A DNA stretch of 64,000 bases, from the NCBI GenBank assembly GCA_021805205.1, contig JAJZFV010000037.1, forward strand, positions 62,001 to 126,000. Direction: 5' to 3'. The notes beneath the pieces are model-generated. The model was given only the letters and a program-made list of their open reading frames with translations, was not told the origin of the DNA and made no database searches. Both the position numbers and the translations under genes were made by a program. Numbering within the stretch: the first letter of the stretch is position 1; each line of letters begins with the position of its first letter. Source of the stretch: Actinomycetes bacterium (GTDB lineage Bacteria > Actinomycetota > Acidimicrobiia > Acidimicrobiales > Acidimicrobiaceae). Of the stretch, positions 17,811 to 26,399 are shown piece by piece.

Positions 17811-19091
17811 ATGCAAAGCAAGGTTTCAGATGATCTAAAGAGGCGTGGCCTAGTAAATCAGATCACCTCAGAGAAGGTTTACGATCTGATAGATAACGGA
17901 GATGCAACCGCATATATCGGCTTTGATCCCACCGCGGCCAGCCTCCATCTAGGGAATCTGATTCAACTCCTCCTCCTTCGCCGACTGCAGTTGGGTGGAA
18001 ATCGCCCCATAGTGGTTGCCGGAGGTGGAACCGCGATGGTCGGCGACCCCTCGGGGCGCTCTTCTGAAAGAAGCCTCTTGGACGATGAGGCGATCGAGTA
18101 CAACTTAGCTAAAGTAGGACGACAGCTTGAGGCTTACCTCGACTTTTCTGGTGGACCAAAGAGCGCAATCCTGGTCAACAATCGTGATTGGCTTGAGAAG
18201 ATCTCCTTTATCTCGTTCCTGCGTGATCCCGGTAAGTTCGTGACTGTAAATCAGATGCTGGCCAAGGATTCGGTATCCTCTAGGATCTCGAGTGAGCACG
18301 GAATTTCGTTCACTGAATTTACTTACATGCTGATGCAAGCTTACGACTTTGGTCAGTTGAGCGACTCTTACGGATGTAATATGCAGCTAGGTGGCTCGGA
18401 TCAATGGGGAAATATAACCGTTGGGATCGACTACATATCTAAGTCAAGAGGGCGTGAAGTCTATGGAATTACCACGCCTCTCCTGACAAAGTCTGACGGT
18501 ACCAAGTTTGGTAAAAGCGTCGGTGGTGCGATCTACCTCGACAGCGAGCTGACTTCTCAGTATGAGTTTTATCAATTCTTCTTGCGCAGTGACGACTCAG
18601 ATATTGAAAAGTTACTCAAGGTATTCACCTTTTACAGCCTCAATGAGATCGATGAGATCGTTCGTTCTTCAATCGAATCACCCGAAAAGCGGATTGGACA
18701 ATACGCCCTCGCTAGATCGATCACTGAGTTCATTCATGGCAAAGAGGGTTTAGAGCTAGCTGTAGCCGCTTCAGAGGCTCTCTTTGCCGATGACATCGCA
18801 AGCGTGGAACCAAACGCCCTTCGGATGGCACTCTCTGGCGCCCCTCGTTCAACGATCTCTCGGTCCCGACTTAAAGACGGCGCAACAATCCTGGAGGTTG
18901 CGATCGAATCGGGGCTAGTACCGAGTCGAAGTGAAGGAAGAAAGTTAATCAAGGCCGGAGGGCTATATCTGACTGGTAGTCGCATCGCCGATGAAGATAC
19001 GGTAGTGACTTTAAAAGATCAACTCTCGATTGGGGCACTCCTTCTTCGAAAGGGGAAGTCTAACTATCTTGTGGTTGATCTAACTGATTAG
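17811..19091 (+). CDS. tyrS: tyrosyl-tRNA synthetase
   Basis: This 426-residue class I aminoacyl-tRNA synthetase charges tRNA-Tyr. The HIGH motif is HLGN (46-49) and the KMSKS motif is KFGKS (232-236), the bacterial TyrS forms. A tyrosine-binding region (QAYDFGQL, QLGGSDQWGN) lies between them. A C-terminal S4 RNA-binding domain begins near residue 365. The leader is only 96 bases, so no T-box element fits. No clear ribosome-binding site precedes the ATG; a TAGATT a few bases upstream could be the -10 of a leaderless transcript. A hairpin separates it from the convergent HIT gene. Confidence 0.97.
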   Translation: MQSKVSDDLKRRGLVNQITSEKVYDLIDNGDATAYIGFDPTAASLHLGNLIQLLLLRRLQLGGNRPIVVAGGGTAMVGDPSGRSSERSLLDDEAIEYNLAKVGRQLEAYLDFSGGPKSAILVNNRDWLEKISFISFLRDPGKFVTVNQMLAKDSVSSRISSEHGISFTEFTYMLMQAYDFGQLSDSYGCNMQLGGSDQWGNITVGIDYISKSRGREVYGITTPLLTKSDGTKFGKSVGGAIYLDSELTSQYEFYQFFLRSDDSDIEKLLKVFTFYSLNEIDEIVRSSIESPEKRIGQYALARSITEFIHGKEGLELAVAASEALFADDIASVEPNALRMALSGAPRSTISRSRLKDGATILEVAIESGLVPSRSEGRKLIKAGGLYLTGSRIADEDTVVTLKDQLSIGALLLRKGKSNYLVVDLTD

Positions 19092-19113
19092 TTATCTGAG
19101 GGACATGTAGAGG

Positions 19114-19137
19114 AGCCCTAGCTCGGTAACTGGGGCT
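19114..19137. terminator. terminator-like hairpin between tyrS and HIT gene
   Basis: AGCCCTAG (19114-19121) pairs with CTGGGGCT (19130-19137) with one G-U wobble around an eight-base loop. It lies in the 44-base gap between two convergent genes and overlaps the stop codon of the minus-strand gene by two bases. A T-run is lacking, so it is called only by position and pairing. Confidence 0.45.
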
Positions 19138-19624
19138 ATTGAATAGCGGCTTTTAGAAGGTCAGCAACTTCAAGAAGTCTTCTCGAGCCACTTGGCACTG
19201 ATTGACCTTTGGCAAGAGAGATCCCATCTGCGACCCTTCGTGGTATCACATGGATGTGGTAGTGGCTTACATGTTGATCTATAAGGTTATTGTTCAAAAC
19301 CATGGCACCTGCTACCCTTAGGGCGCTTCGTTGTGCTCCTACTACCTTGCCCACAATATGGTGCAGCTCTCCGCCGAGTTGTTGGGGAATTTGGGTCACG
19401 TCACTGAAGTGCTGCTTTGGAATCACCAGGGTGTGGCCCTCGGCAATTGGACGATGGTCGAGTAGCGCTAGGACCTGTTCGGATTCAAAAAAAATTTTGG
19501 CAGCGCCGTTGCCATTTGCTATTGCGCAAAAGGGGCATGGTTGGCCTTTCCTTGAGGCTTCCGATGCCAACTTCGCAGTTGAGATCTCATTGTTGTTTGT
19601 GATGATAAAAGAATCTTGTGCCAC
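19136..19624 (-). CDS. HIT family nucleotide-binding protein
   Basis: This 162-residue histidine-triad protein shows HYHIHVIPR with His121, His123 and His125 as the triad. An N-terminal CPFC (Cys30-Cys33) may bind zinc together with His residues near 57-89. Family members hydrolyse or transfer nucleoside monophosphates, for example on adenylylated lysine or dinucleoside polyphosphates. The start is GTG. The first 25 residues, before CPFC, are not conserved in the family and may be a species-specific extension. It is divergent from the RNase D gene, with a 67-base spacer. Confidence 0.9.
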   Translation of the reverse strand: MAQDSFIITNNNEISTAKLASEASRKGQPCPFCAIANGNGAAKIFFESEQVLALLDHRPIAEGHTLVIPKQHFSDVTQIPQQLGGELHHIVGKVVGAQRSALRVAGAMVLNNNLIDQHVSHYHIHVIPRRVADGISLAKGQSVPSGSRRLLEVADLLKAAIQ

Positions 19625-19691
19625 CCGACTATCGTAGAAGGGTGCTAGTGGGGGCTGGTGCGACTTTTGTATTCGATGAGAAAGTGATTCA

Positions 19692-20858
19692 GTGGCGGAG
19701 TACTACGTAGATAATTCAGCAAACTTAATGAATGCTATTTCAATCATCTCTAAGTGCGATGTAATTGCCGTAGATACTGAATTTCATCGAGAAAAGAGCT
19801 ACTTCGCGAGGCTGGGGCTGGTTCAGATAGGAGCAGGTGAAGACGTCTTTTTGATCGATCCCCTGAAAGTCGATATCTCTTTACTCAAAGATATCTTCGA
19901 GAGCGAGATTGAGGTTGTGTTTCACGCAGCCCAGCAGGATTTGGAGATCTTTAATCGTTACTTGGGGACTGTACCACGAGTTTTTTTCGACACTCAGATA
20001 GCAGCCAACTTTATTGGATATTCCACGCCCGGGCTCTCAGTTCTCCTTGAGGCCTTTTTAGATATCCACCTTGATAAGTCGGATCGTCTTTCGGATTGGC
20101 TAGCTCGACCCTTAGATAAGAACCAACTTCGCTACGCTGGTCAAGATGTAGCGCATCTAGTTCTTCTTCGAGATCGTCTCGTTGAGGCTGTGGATGCTGC
20201 CGGAAGGCTTGAATGGCTAACGTCAGAGTTGAGTGACTACATAAGCTCTGATTTTTCAGGTATCGCCGATCCTAAAAGGGTGTTTTCTAAGTTGCGGGAG
20301 GCAAAGGCTCTTAAGGGCAAGAACCGAAAGGCCGCTTTCGCACTGGTAAAGTGGCGCGAAGAAAAAGCAGTTGCGGTGGACAAGCCATCAAGATTCGTCT
20401 TGCCAGATATCGCAATTGGATCTTTGGCTCAATCAATGCCGCGAAAGGCCTCTGATGTTCGTTCCGTTCGCGGCATGGACGCCCGTTACCTCACCGATGG
20501 AATCGAATTTGAGATATTGAAGGTCATCTCCGATAGTGAGTCCCTGAACTTAAGCGAGCTCGACGATATGCTCGCAGTGGAAGCACCAACTATTACTAAT
20601 GAATCTATAAGTTTCATAATGACCTGGCTCTCTAGCTACGCCAAACGTCTCAAGATCGACCCCGCAACCCTAGCTATCAGACCGGATGTAGTTGACCTTT
20701 TCGCCCAAGTGCCGAAGGGTCGTTTAGTTGTCGGATGGCGTAAAGAGGCTATTGGGAGTTATCTCACCCGAGTTCGTGATGGTGATATTGCTTTAGCACT
20801 TTCACCAAATGGAGAAGTCGAGATGGTGGAGAACTCCCGGAAAAAGGTCGGACTATGA
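19692..20858 (+). CDS. ribonuclease D family 3'-5' exonuclease with HRDC domain
   Basis: This 388-residue protein has a DEDDy exonuclease domain. Asp28 and Glu30 lie in DTEFHRE, Asp83 in FHAAQQDLEIF, and Tyr148 and Asp152 in RYAGQDVAHL, so the full active site is present. An HRDC domain (about 205-285; VKWREEKA ... PSRFVLPD) follows. A further C-terminal helical region, common in actinobacterial RNase D, ends the protein. It would trim tRNA and other structured RNA 3' ends. The start is GTG. Its last six bases overlap the end of the convergent 74-residue gene. Confidence 0.92.
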   Translation: MAEYYVDNSANLMNAISIISKCDVIAVDTEFHREKSYFARLGLVQIGAGEDVFLIDPLKVDISLLKDIFESEIEVVFHAAQQDLEIFNRYLGTVPRVFFDTQIAANFIGYSTPGLSVLLEAFLDIHLDKSDRLSDWLARPLDKNQLRYAGQDVAHLVLLRDRLVEAVDAAGRLEWLTSELSDYISSDFSGIADPKRVFSKLREAKALKGKNRKAAFALVKWREEKAVAVDKPSRFVLPDIAIGSLAQSMPRKASDVRSVRGMDARYLTDGIEFEILKVISDSESLNLSELDDMLAVEAPTITNESISFIMTWLSSYAKRLKIDPATLAIRPDVVDLFAQVPKGRLVVGWRKEAIGSYLTRVRDGDIALALSPNGEVEMVENSRKKVGL

Positions 20859-21077
20859 ATTTGGACGAAGGTCAACTGTAAGGATTAAGATTCCATCTTC
20901 AAGTGTGCAGCTCGCATCTCCAATGATGGAAAAGTCCATGAAGTCGTCTTGGGCCGCCTTGATAAATCGCTGACGTTCAGGACCTTCAATTGGTGGAATT
21001 CCTCTTGACTTTACCGCTCGGGCTCTGCTCTGGAATCTCTGGATCATTTCTTCGGGACTAAATTTAGGGTCACTCAT
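20853..21077 (-). CDS. small conserved-looking protein, unknown
   Basis: This 74-residue acidic/basic mixed protein has no membrane segment. It has an amphipathic N-terminal helix region (EEMIQRFQSRARAVKSRG), a middle block PERQRFIKAAQDD and a C-terminal beta-hairpin (SCTLEDGILILTVDL). I do not recognise a family. Support for a real gene comes from codon-like structure and from the way its stop fits the end of the RNase D gene with only six bases of overlap. It is divergent from the acidic zinc-motif gene unit starting near 21143. Confidence 0.6.
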   Translation of the reverse strand: MSDPKFSPEEMIQRFQSRARAVKSRGIPPIEGPERQRFIKAAQDDFMDFSIIGDASCTLEDGILILTVDLRPNS

Positions 21078-21142
21078 GGTTATTAAGTTAATGCGTCCGC
21101 GGGCAAAGTGGGTACCACTAGGGACTTGATGCTAGAATTAAC

Positions 21143-21316
21143 GTGCTTATCTCGTTCGGCGAGTTTGTAGGTGCGAAGACCAAAGAGAGATTTGGCGGCG
21201 CCGCTAGCTTTCCAAATGACGCATCGCATGTATTGCGAAGGATTGAAGAAGTTTCATATCGAACTGCAAAGTTGCTTCGAAGGACGCTAAAGGCGCGTAA
21301 GGGAGTTTTTAGGTGA
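21143..21316 (+). CDS. possible 57-residue basic protein, coupled upstream ORF
   Basis: A GTG-started frame of 57 codons ends in TGA that overlaps the next GTG start as GTGA (21313-21316). The predicted protein is strongly basic towards its C-terminus (SYRTAKLLRRTLKARK). It starts with a hydrophobic, glycine-containing segment. There is no obvious ribosome-binding site and no recognised family. Opposite-strand frames exist in the same interval, but the overlap geometry is typical of translational coupling. It could instead be a leader peptide or chance. Confidence 0.35.
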   Translation: MLISFGEFVGAKTKERFGGAASFPNDASHVLRRIEEVSYRTAKLLRRTLKARKGVFR

Positions 21317-21582
21317 AAAAAGGACGACACCGGCGGTACGAAGAGGCGAGAATGGCCAAGAGAGCTTTCGTTAAGCCAGTTGTTCGTTGCGTTGAATGCA
21401 ATGGGGATTCAGTTCGTGGCCACGCCGATTGGTGTATGGCAGCAACCGAGGAAGAACGCCTTCTTGAAGAGGGTGCTGAGATTCGTCCAAGTAATTACGA
21501 CGAGTACGACGACGACGATGACTATGACGACGATGAAGACGAAGAGGTAGACCAAGCCTATGGAGAGGTCCACAAGCGCTAA
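21313..21582 (+). CDS. small acidic protein with CxxC...H...C putative zinc motif
   Basis: This frame of 89 codons may start at the GTG at 21313 or, more likely by homology-free judgement, at the ATG at 21352 (76 residues). Counting from that ATG, Cys13, Cys16, His24 and Cys28 form a compact C-x2-C-x7-H-x3-C cluster suited to one metal ion. From about residue 47 the chain is almost entirely Asp, Glu and Tyr for some 18 positions, then ends in a short polar tail. I do not recognise the family. The alpha/beta hydrolase gene follows 22 bases later, so they are probably cotranscribed. Confidence 0.65.
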   Translation: MKKGRHRRYEEARMAKRAFVKPVVRCVECNGDSVRGHADWCMAATEEERLLEEGAEIRPSNYDEYDDDDDYDDDEDEEVDQAYGEVHKR

Positions 21583-21604
21583 TCGCTGACCGGAATCTAA
21601 ATCA

Positions 21605-22387
21605 ATGCTGACATCATTATCTAATGGAACCATCTTTGGCGAGATCGAAGGGCAATCAAAAAAGGGTGTAGTCTTCCTACACGGATGGGGCAGGAGTCGA
21701 GCGGACTTTAGCGTGATCGCAGAAAAGGCGGTGGCTGCTGGCTTTATGGCAGCTCGACTTGATTTGCCCGGATTCGGTGCCACTCCACCTCCAGAGACCG
21801 GTGAAGGAACCATTTGGTATAGCAAAGCCGTAGCTGATGCGATTCGTGACTTGGTGTGCAAGTACGGGATCGAAGAGGTAGCGGTGGTGGGACACTCCTT
21901 TGGAGGCCGAATCGCAGTTCAACTTGCTAAAGGCATAGCGAAGGAAAGCCTAACCCTTGGAGCTAGTTGTGTTGGCTTTATCATCTCCGGCGTGCCACTA
22001 TTTCGACCCGAAGGCAAAAAGGGTCCATCGCTTGGACTTAGAACTCTGAAGTTCCTGGTGCGTATGAGAATGCTACCTTATTCGCGTCTCGAGAAGTACC
22101 GTTCGAATCATGGTTCGCTGGACTACCGCAGAGCCGAAGGAGTGATGAGAGAGACCTTTGTCAAAGTTGTAAACGAAGACTATTCGGAGCAACTTGCCTC
22201 CATCGAAGGTATACCCTTTGTCTTTTATTGGGGACAAGATGACACTGCTGCACCTTTGAGTCATGCTCAAAGGGGAGTTGAAATGGTCGACATGGGGCGC
22301 CTTATTGTAGTTAGAGGGGACCACTTTACCTTCTTGAGTGAAGCCGATGACGTTGTCAAAGAGCTCCATGGCCTCTTCGCCAAGTAG
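21605..22387 (+). CDS. alpha/beta hydrolase
   Basis: This 260-residue alpha/beta-fold hydrolase has an HGWG oxyanion region at 26-29 and nucleophile Ser98 in GHSFGGR. Acid Asp212 or Asp213 lies in YWGQDDTAAP and His240 in RGDHFTF. A lid-like insertion lies at about 130-190. The motif set fits small esterases, lipases and C-C hydrolases. It lies between a small acidic protein and a membrane-anchored Mur ligase and may be in the same transcription unit as the former. Substrate cannot be inferred. Confidence 0.85.
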   Translation: MLTSLSNGTIFGEIEGQSKKGVVFLHGWGRSRADFSVIAEKAVAAGFMAARLDLPGFGATPPPETGEGTIWYSKAVADAIRDLVCKYGIEEVAVVGHSFGGRIAVQLAKGIAKESLTLGASCVGFIISGVPLFRPEGKKGPSLGLRTLKFLVRMRMLPYSRLEKYRSNHGSLDYRRAEGVMRETFVKVVNEDYSEQLASIEGIPFVFYWGQDDTAAPLSHAQRGVEMVDMGRLIVVRGDHFTFLSEADDVVKELHGLFAK

Positions 22388-22492
22388 CGTCGTGGCTATG
22401 GCAAGATCATTAGGTTGGTAATTTTAAATTTTCGAAAAGTTTTGATAGATGCAGTGTGGGCCGTTAGGTTCACCTCGAGAAGAGGTTGATGT

Positions 22493-24124
22493 ATGAATGT
22501 AGCTAATGTGAATACAGCGACCGGTCTAGCTTTCACCGTAGTGGCCTTTGCCGTGTCGCTGATCGTCTCGTTGAAGTGGCTTCGCGTGGCCCAACGAGAG
22601 CACTACGTCCAAGGATACGTTTTTCGCTTTGCAGTCCGTTGGTACGCCAGTCGAGATATGGCCATCAACGCAACCTTGAGTTTCTTCGTATTTATCTTCA
22701 TATTCATATCGCTTTCACGTCCGACACTCAACTCAGGTGTAATTGACTCGTTTGTTGGAACTGCGATCTTTTCTTTGATCTTGCCGGTTGGGCTAGGATA
22801 CCGTGGTCGAACCTCAAAGTTGAATTGGACGAGGCGCCTCAAAGCACTCTTTGGAGTGGTTGTGGCTATCAATATCCTCTATGCCCTGATTGCTCAAGTC
22901 CTAGGTTTGGCTGCCCCAATGGGAGTCGCTGAAATGGGACTCTCATTCCTCTTTGTCGAAGTTGCAATCTACATAATGCAGCCTATTGAAGATAAGAAAT
23001 TTGCACCCTACATCCTTTCTGCTAAGAAGAAGTTGGAAGAGGTTGCCCCAACCATCGTTGGCATCACTGGATCCTATGGCAAGACTTCAACCAAGAACTA
23101 CCTCGCTACATTGACCGAAGGGTCTCTGCGTGTATTTGCCACCCCCGCCTCCTTCAACAACCGTGGAGGACTAACCAGGGCTATAAATGAGAACCTGTTA
23201 CCAGGTACAGATCTCTTCATCGCCGAGATGGGAACGTATGGCAAGGGCGAGATTGCAAGTCTCTGCTCTTGGTGTCCTCCTAAGATTTCTGCTCTAACCG
23301 CCCTCGGACCGGTTCACCTAGAACGGTTTGGCACCGAAGAGAAGATACTGGAGGCAAAGCTTGAGATCACCGCCTCGGCCGAGACGGTTGTAGTACAAGT
23401 AGACGATCTTCGCCTCCTAAAAGCCGCCGGTGAGCTCGAAGCGAATGGCAAAAAGGTAGTTCGGGTCTCAGGAAAAGATTTGACTAAGGACGTCGCCGTC
23501 CTCGATGACTCCGAGGGAAATCACGTCGTTTACGTCAAAGGACGCAGAATTGGAAGCACAGACGTGCAAGTGGCCAACTCGAATTTGGCTGTAGCGGTGG
23601 CAATCGCTCTTGAAGTTGGCGTCGCCGAGGAAGAGATCGGTGATCGCCTCTCATTAATTGCTCCGACGAAGAACCGATGTGTAATTGAAACAAACGACCG
23701 CGGCGTTACCGTAGTCGATGATACCTATAATTCGAATCCAACTGGGGCTCGATTTGCCCTTGGACTTGGCCTTTCGAAGAGGTTGATTGGAGGTCGACTT
23801 ATCTTTGTTACTCCAGGAATGATCGAGCTTGGTGATAAGCAATACGAAGAGAACAGGGCTCTAGGCGGTGAAGTTGCTCAAATTGCAGACTTTATTGTAA
23901 TAATTGGTAAGACTAACCTGAGGGCTTTGCGAGCTGGTGCCCTGAATACCATTCGATCGACCATCGTCCCCAAGGCGGGACCTGGCGACACCCTTACCGT
24001 CACCTCTAAGTGCAAAATTATTGAGGTCAAGAGTCGTGAGAAGGCCGTGGAGTGGGTTCGCGAAAATAGTCAATCTGGCGACGTCGTAGTCTACGAGAAT
24101 GATCTACCGGACCACTTCGCTTGA
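22493..24124 (+). CDS. membrane-anchored Mur ligase, MurF-like
   Basis: This 543-residue protein has an unusual N-terminal membrane region with about five hydrophobic segments (10-28, 60-77, 83-102, 118-138, 145-163). A Mur-ligase catalytic part follows: P-loop GSYGKTS (193-199), a TPASFNNRGGLT segment resembling MurF, EMGTYGKGEI, and the ligase domain with DDTYNSNP. MurF joins D-Ala-D-Ala to the UDP-MurNAc-tripeptide. The D-Ala-D-Ala ligase gene nearby supports that reading. The membrane part exceeds ordinary cytosolic MurF, so it may be a membrane-bound isoenzyme or act on another D-Ala-D-Ala acceptor. The ATG has AGAGG upstream. Confidence 0.8.
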   Translation: MNVANVNTATGLAFTVVAFAVSLIVSLKWLRVAQREHYVQGYVFRFAVRWYASRDMAINATLSFFVFIFIFISLSRPTLNSGVIDSFVGTAIFSLILPVGLGYRGRTSKLNWTRRLKALFGVVVAINILYALIAQVLGLAAPMGVAEMGLSFLFVEVAIYIMQPIEDKKFAPYILSAKKKLEEVAPTIVGITGSYGKTSTKNYLATLTEGSLRVFATPASFNNRGGLTRAINENLLPGTDLFIAEMGTYGKGEIASLCSWCPPKISALTALGPVHLERFGTEEKILEAKLEITASAETVVVQVDDLRLLKAAGELEANGKKVVRVSGKDLTKDVAVLDDSEGNHVVYVKGRRIGSTDVQVANSNLAVAVAIALEVGVAEEEIGDRLSLIAPTKNRCVIETNDRGVTVVDDTYNSNPTGARFALGLGLSKRLIGGRLIFVTPGMIELGDKQYEENRALGGEVAQIADFIVIIGKTNLRALRAGALNTIRSTIVPKAGPGDTLTVTSKCKIIEVKSREKAVEWVRENSQSGDVVVYENDLPDHFA

Positions 24125-24250
24125 ACGGTGAGACGGGCATGAATAAATAAGTTTCGCGCCTTCTAGTCGATCCGTAATTTCTAAGTTGAACACTTTTATA
24201 GCAGCTTAGGAATTAGTTGAAGATAAATACCACATGGTCGTTATTTTATT

Positions 24251-24281
24251 TAGAATAGGTTTCTAAAGGAAACCTATTCTA
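24251..24281 (+). terminator. 13-bp perfect hairpin after Mur ligase gene
   Basis: TAGAATAGGTTTC (24251-24263) pairs perfectly with its complement at 24269-24281 around the five-base loop TAAAG. The following bases are TTTCATCT, a weak T-run. Lying 126 bases after the stop, it probably ends the Mur ligase transcript before the decayed lipoprotein gene. Confidence 0.55.
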
Positions 24282-24357
24282 TTTCATCTAAGGTGCTACA
24301 TCTCTCTTATAACTTTGCGGTCTGACGGATCTCAGATCATTTGAAGAGGTTATCAGC

Positions 24358-24944
24358 GTGAAAAAGAATCTGTTTACACTATTACCAGGTGCGGCTTTGC
24401 CCTGGCCGCTTGTGGTACGATTACGGTAGCTCAGAGTTCTGGACAGGTCGCTACCACTCAATCGTCATCGACCGCTTCGACAACCGTGACTACTTCTCAG
24501 GCTGCTACTACAACCACGCAAGCGCCTGCGGTCGGCTCTGTCTTGCAATTTACAGACTCGTCGTCCGGTAACTACACCGTAGCTCTTTCTAAGATCGACG
24601 ACCCAGCTACTCCCATGGAGCCAACCTTTGGTACGGCGCCAGCTGGACAGAAGATCGTGGCGACGGAGTTTACAATTACAAATTAAGGCAATTCGGTTCT
24701 CAATGGCGATATTAATTTGAACGCCTCAGCAATTGGAAGCGATGGCCAAACCTACCAACCATCCTTCGATGATGCATCTAATTGTGCAAACTTCAACTCT
24801 GGGACCCATACGATATTGCTACAGCAATCCCAGAATGGTTGCGCCACATTTGGAATTCCCAATAACTTCACTGTTAAGAGTGTTCAATTTTTGCCGGACG
24901 GCGGGTTGGGTGAAAGTCAAGTTGGCCAATGGAATGCGCAGTAA
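24358..24944 (+). pseudogene. decayed DUF4352-type lipoprotein gene
   Basis: Read with one frame change and one stop suppressed, this encodes a lipoprotein of about 195 residues. A GTG start, an MKKNLF-type basic n-region and hydrophobic residues lie in one frame. The lipobox ALAAC and a Thr/Ser-rich linker follow in another (shift between about 24388 and 24396). A TAA at 24684-24686 interrupts the beta-sandwich right after FTITN, where DUF4352 proteins normally continue into an N-[TS]-G-type loop. The reading frame then continues intact with Cys residues to the stop at 24942-24944. Two independent lesions argue for a real pseudogene, though base-calling errors must be excluded. DUF4352 proteins are secreted immunoprotective or adhesion-like domains of unclear role. 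Confidence 0.7.
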
Positions 24945-25007
24945 GACTCTGAGGTCTTGTATTTTAGGCCCCTAACCTGGGCCATCGAATGCGGTAGGGG
25001 TCTGCCT

Positions 25008-26117
25008 TTATGCTAACTTTGAGGCGATTGATGATGCGGAGTTTAGTGCCGACCCATCTGCCCCAATTGCTGTAGGCGTATATGTTGGTGCACTTTGAGC
25101 CTCTGAGATGAGGTCTTCAAGTAGGGCGGTAAATGGAAGCGGGGGATCGATGAAGAGGTACTTGGAGAGGCTTCCGGGTATGGTATTGACCTCATTTACA
25201 TAGAGCTCGTCTTCGCCGTTGGAAAGGAAGTCGATCCGAGTTACCCCGCGAAGTGGTATCGCCTTTGCTAGGAGTGTTGCGTATTGCCTCATCTTCTCTT
25301 CGATGTGGGGGGCCAACTTAGCAGGAAGCTCTCGAGGGGCCTCTACCATTCCGCTTCCACCTACGTATTTATCCTTGTAAGAGAGTATCTCGCCCCTCGA
25401 TCGATCGCGGAGAGGCCTCTCTATTTGACTTAGAGTTAGAGAGGGGTAAGTCTTGACCGCTATTTGGAGGTCAAAGAGGTCTTCGCGGTATGGTTCTACA
25501 ACCGCACCTGCCTTGAAGTGAACGTTACTCTTCATTCGCGCCCTTGCGGTCTCTACGTCGGCAACTACGTCGATTCCGATAGAAGACCCACCATAACGTG
25601 GTTTCATAATGTAGGGTCCTGGAAAGGAGATTTCGCTCCCATCCACGAAGAGAGCCCGATCGAGGTGGCTGATGCCGAGGGCATCGCAAGCTCCCCCAAA
25701 TGCAAACTTATCCATTCCAAGTGCTGCTCCAAGTGCATTGGGGCCGGTATATCGAATCTGAGCCAGATCGAGTAGCGATTGCATCGTCCCATCTTCGCCC
25801 GGTCCTCCATGGAGGCAGTTGACGACGATGTCTACCTCAATCTTTTTTGCCTTACCCAGCGCCTTTGGTTGAGTGTAGAAACCGCTGTCACCTCCAATAA
25901 CTAAATTGACGTGAGTTGAGTCTTTAGGCGCGCCTGATCCGTAATTTGGTGCTTCAAGGTTATTTGGAGCTACGAAAAAGTCCCCATTTTTGGCGACGAA
26001 GATCGGAATGACTCGGTGCTTTCGGGCGTCGACCCCTCTTTCGGCCTGGAGTCCTGTAAGGATCGAAATGTCGTGCTCTGGAGATACTCCGCCAAAGATG
26101 ATCGCTACATTCGCCAT
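25008..26117 (-). CDS. ddl: D-alanine--D-alanine ligase
   Basis: This 369-residue ATP-grasp enzyme condenses two D-alanines for peptidoglycan. The N-terminal IIFGGVSPEHDIS is the Ddl signature. NCLHGGPGEDGTMQ marks the second family block, KPRYGGSSIG forms the ATP-grasp glycine-rich region, and NEVNTIPGS provides the Mg-binding residues near the C-terminus. About 30 residues beyond NEVNTIPGS-SKYL are poorly conserved. It is convergent with the Mur ligase gene, the next step in the same pathway, with the decayed lipoprotein gene between them. The ATG follows an AGAGG-type sequence. Confidence 0.95.
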   Translation of the reverse strand: MANVAIIFGGVSPEHDISILTGLQAERGVDARKHRVIPIFVAKNGDFFVAPNNLEAPNYGSGAPKDSTHVNLVIGGDSGFYTQPKALGKAKKIEVDIVVNCLHGGPGEDGTMQSLLDLAQIRYTGPNALGAALGMDKFAFGGACDALGISHLDRALFVDGSEISFPGPYIMKPRYGGSSIGIDVVADVETARARMKSNVHFKAGAVVEPYREDLFDLQIAVKTYPSLTLSQIERPLRDRSRGEILSYKDKYVGGSGMVEAPRELPAKLAPHIEEKMRQYATLLAKAIPLRGVTRIDFLSNGEDELYVNEVNTIPGSLSKYLFIDPPLPFTALLEDLISEAQSAPTYTPTAIGADGSALNSASSIASKLA

Positions 26118-26399
26118 TGAGACATACCTCTAATTCGTCAAAACCTCTAACTTCGGCTTGCTCGAAGCATGTAAAAGCATAATTTGATACGGTCCGTCGG
26201 TAAGCGGTACAAGTTGACTTATGAGATCGATCGATTTTTGCCTCAGAATTGTTTTGGATCGTAATTTATGACGTGACTATAGTGCTCCTATATAGTTGGG
26301 CGGCTTTTGAGGTTTCGGTAAAGCCTGGTTGAGTTGTTATGGCTTTTTCAAATGGTATTGTCTCAATCAAGAGTCATTTGCCGTCGGAGGTTGCAATAA

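Noticed and set aside
21118-21330. 70-codon minus-strand frame opposite the 57-codon frame
   Set aside because: No ribosome-binding site; it is the mirror of the plus-strand reading with better overlap geometry.
21493-21560. low-complexity GAC/GAT repeat
   Set aside because: It encodes the acidic tail of the small protein in frame and is not an independent DNA repeat.
24389-24571. 60-codon plus-strand frame in the decayed lipoprotein gene
   Set aside because: It is in a third frame and shows no protein-like pattern; the lipobox frame explains the region.
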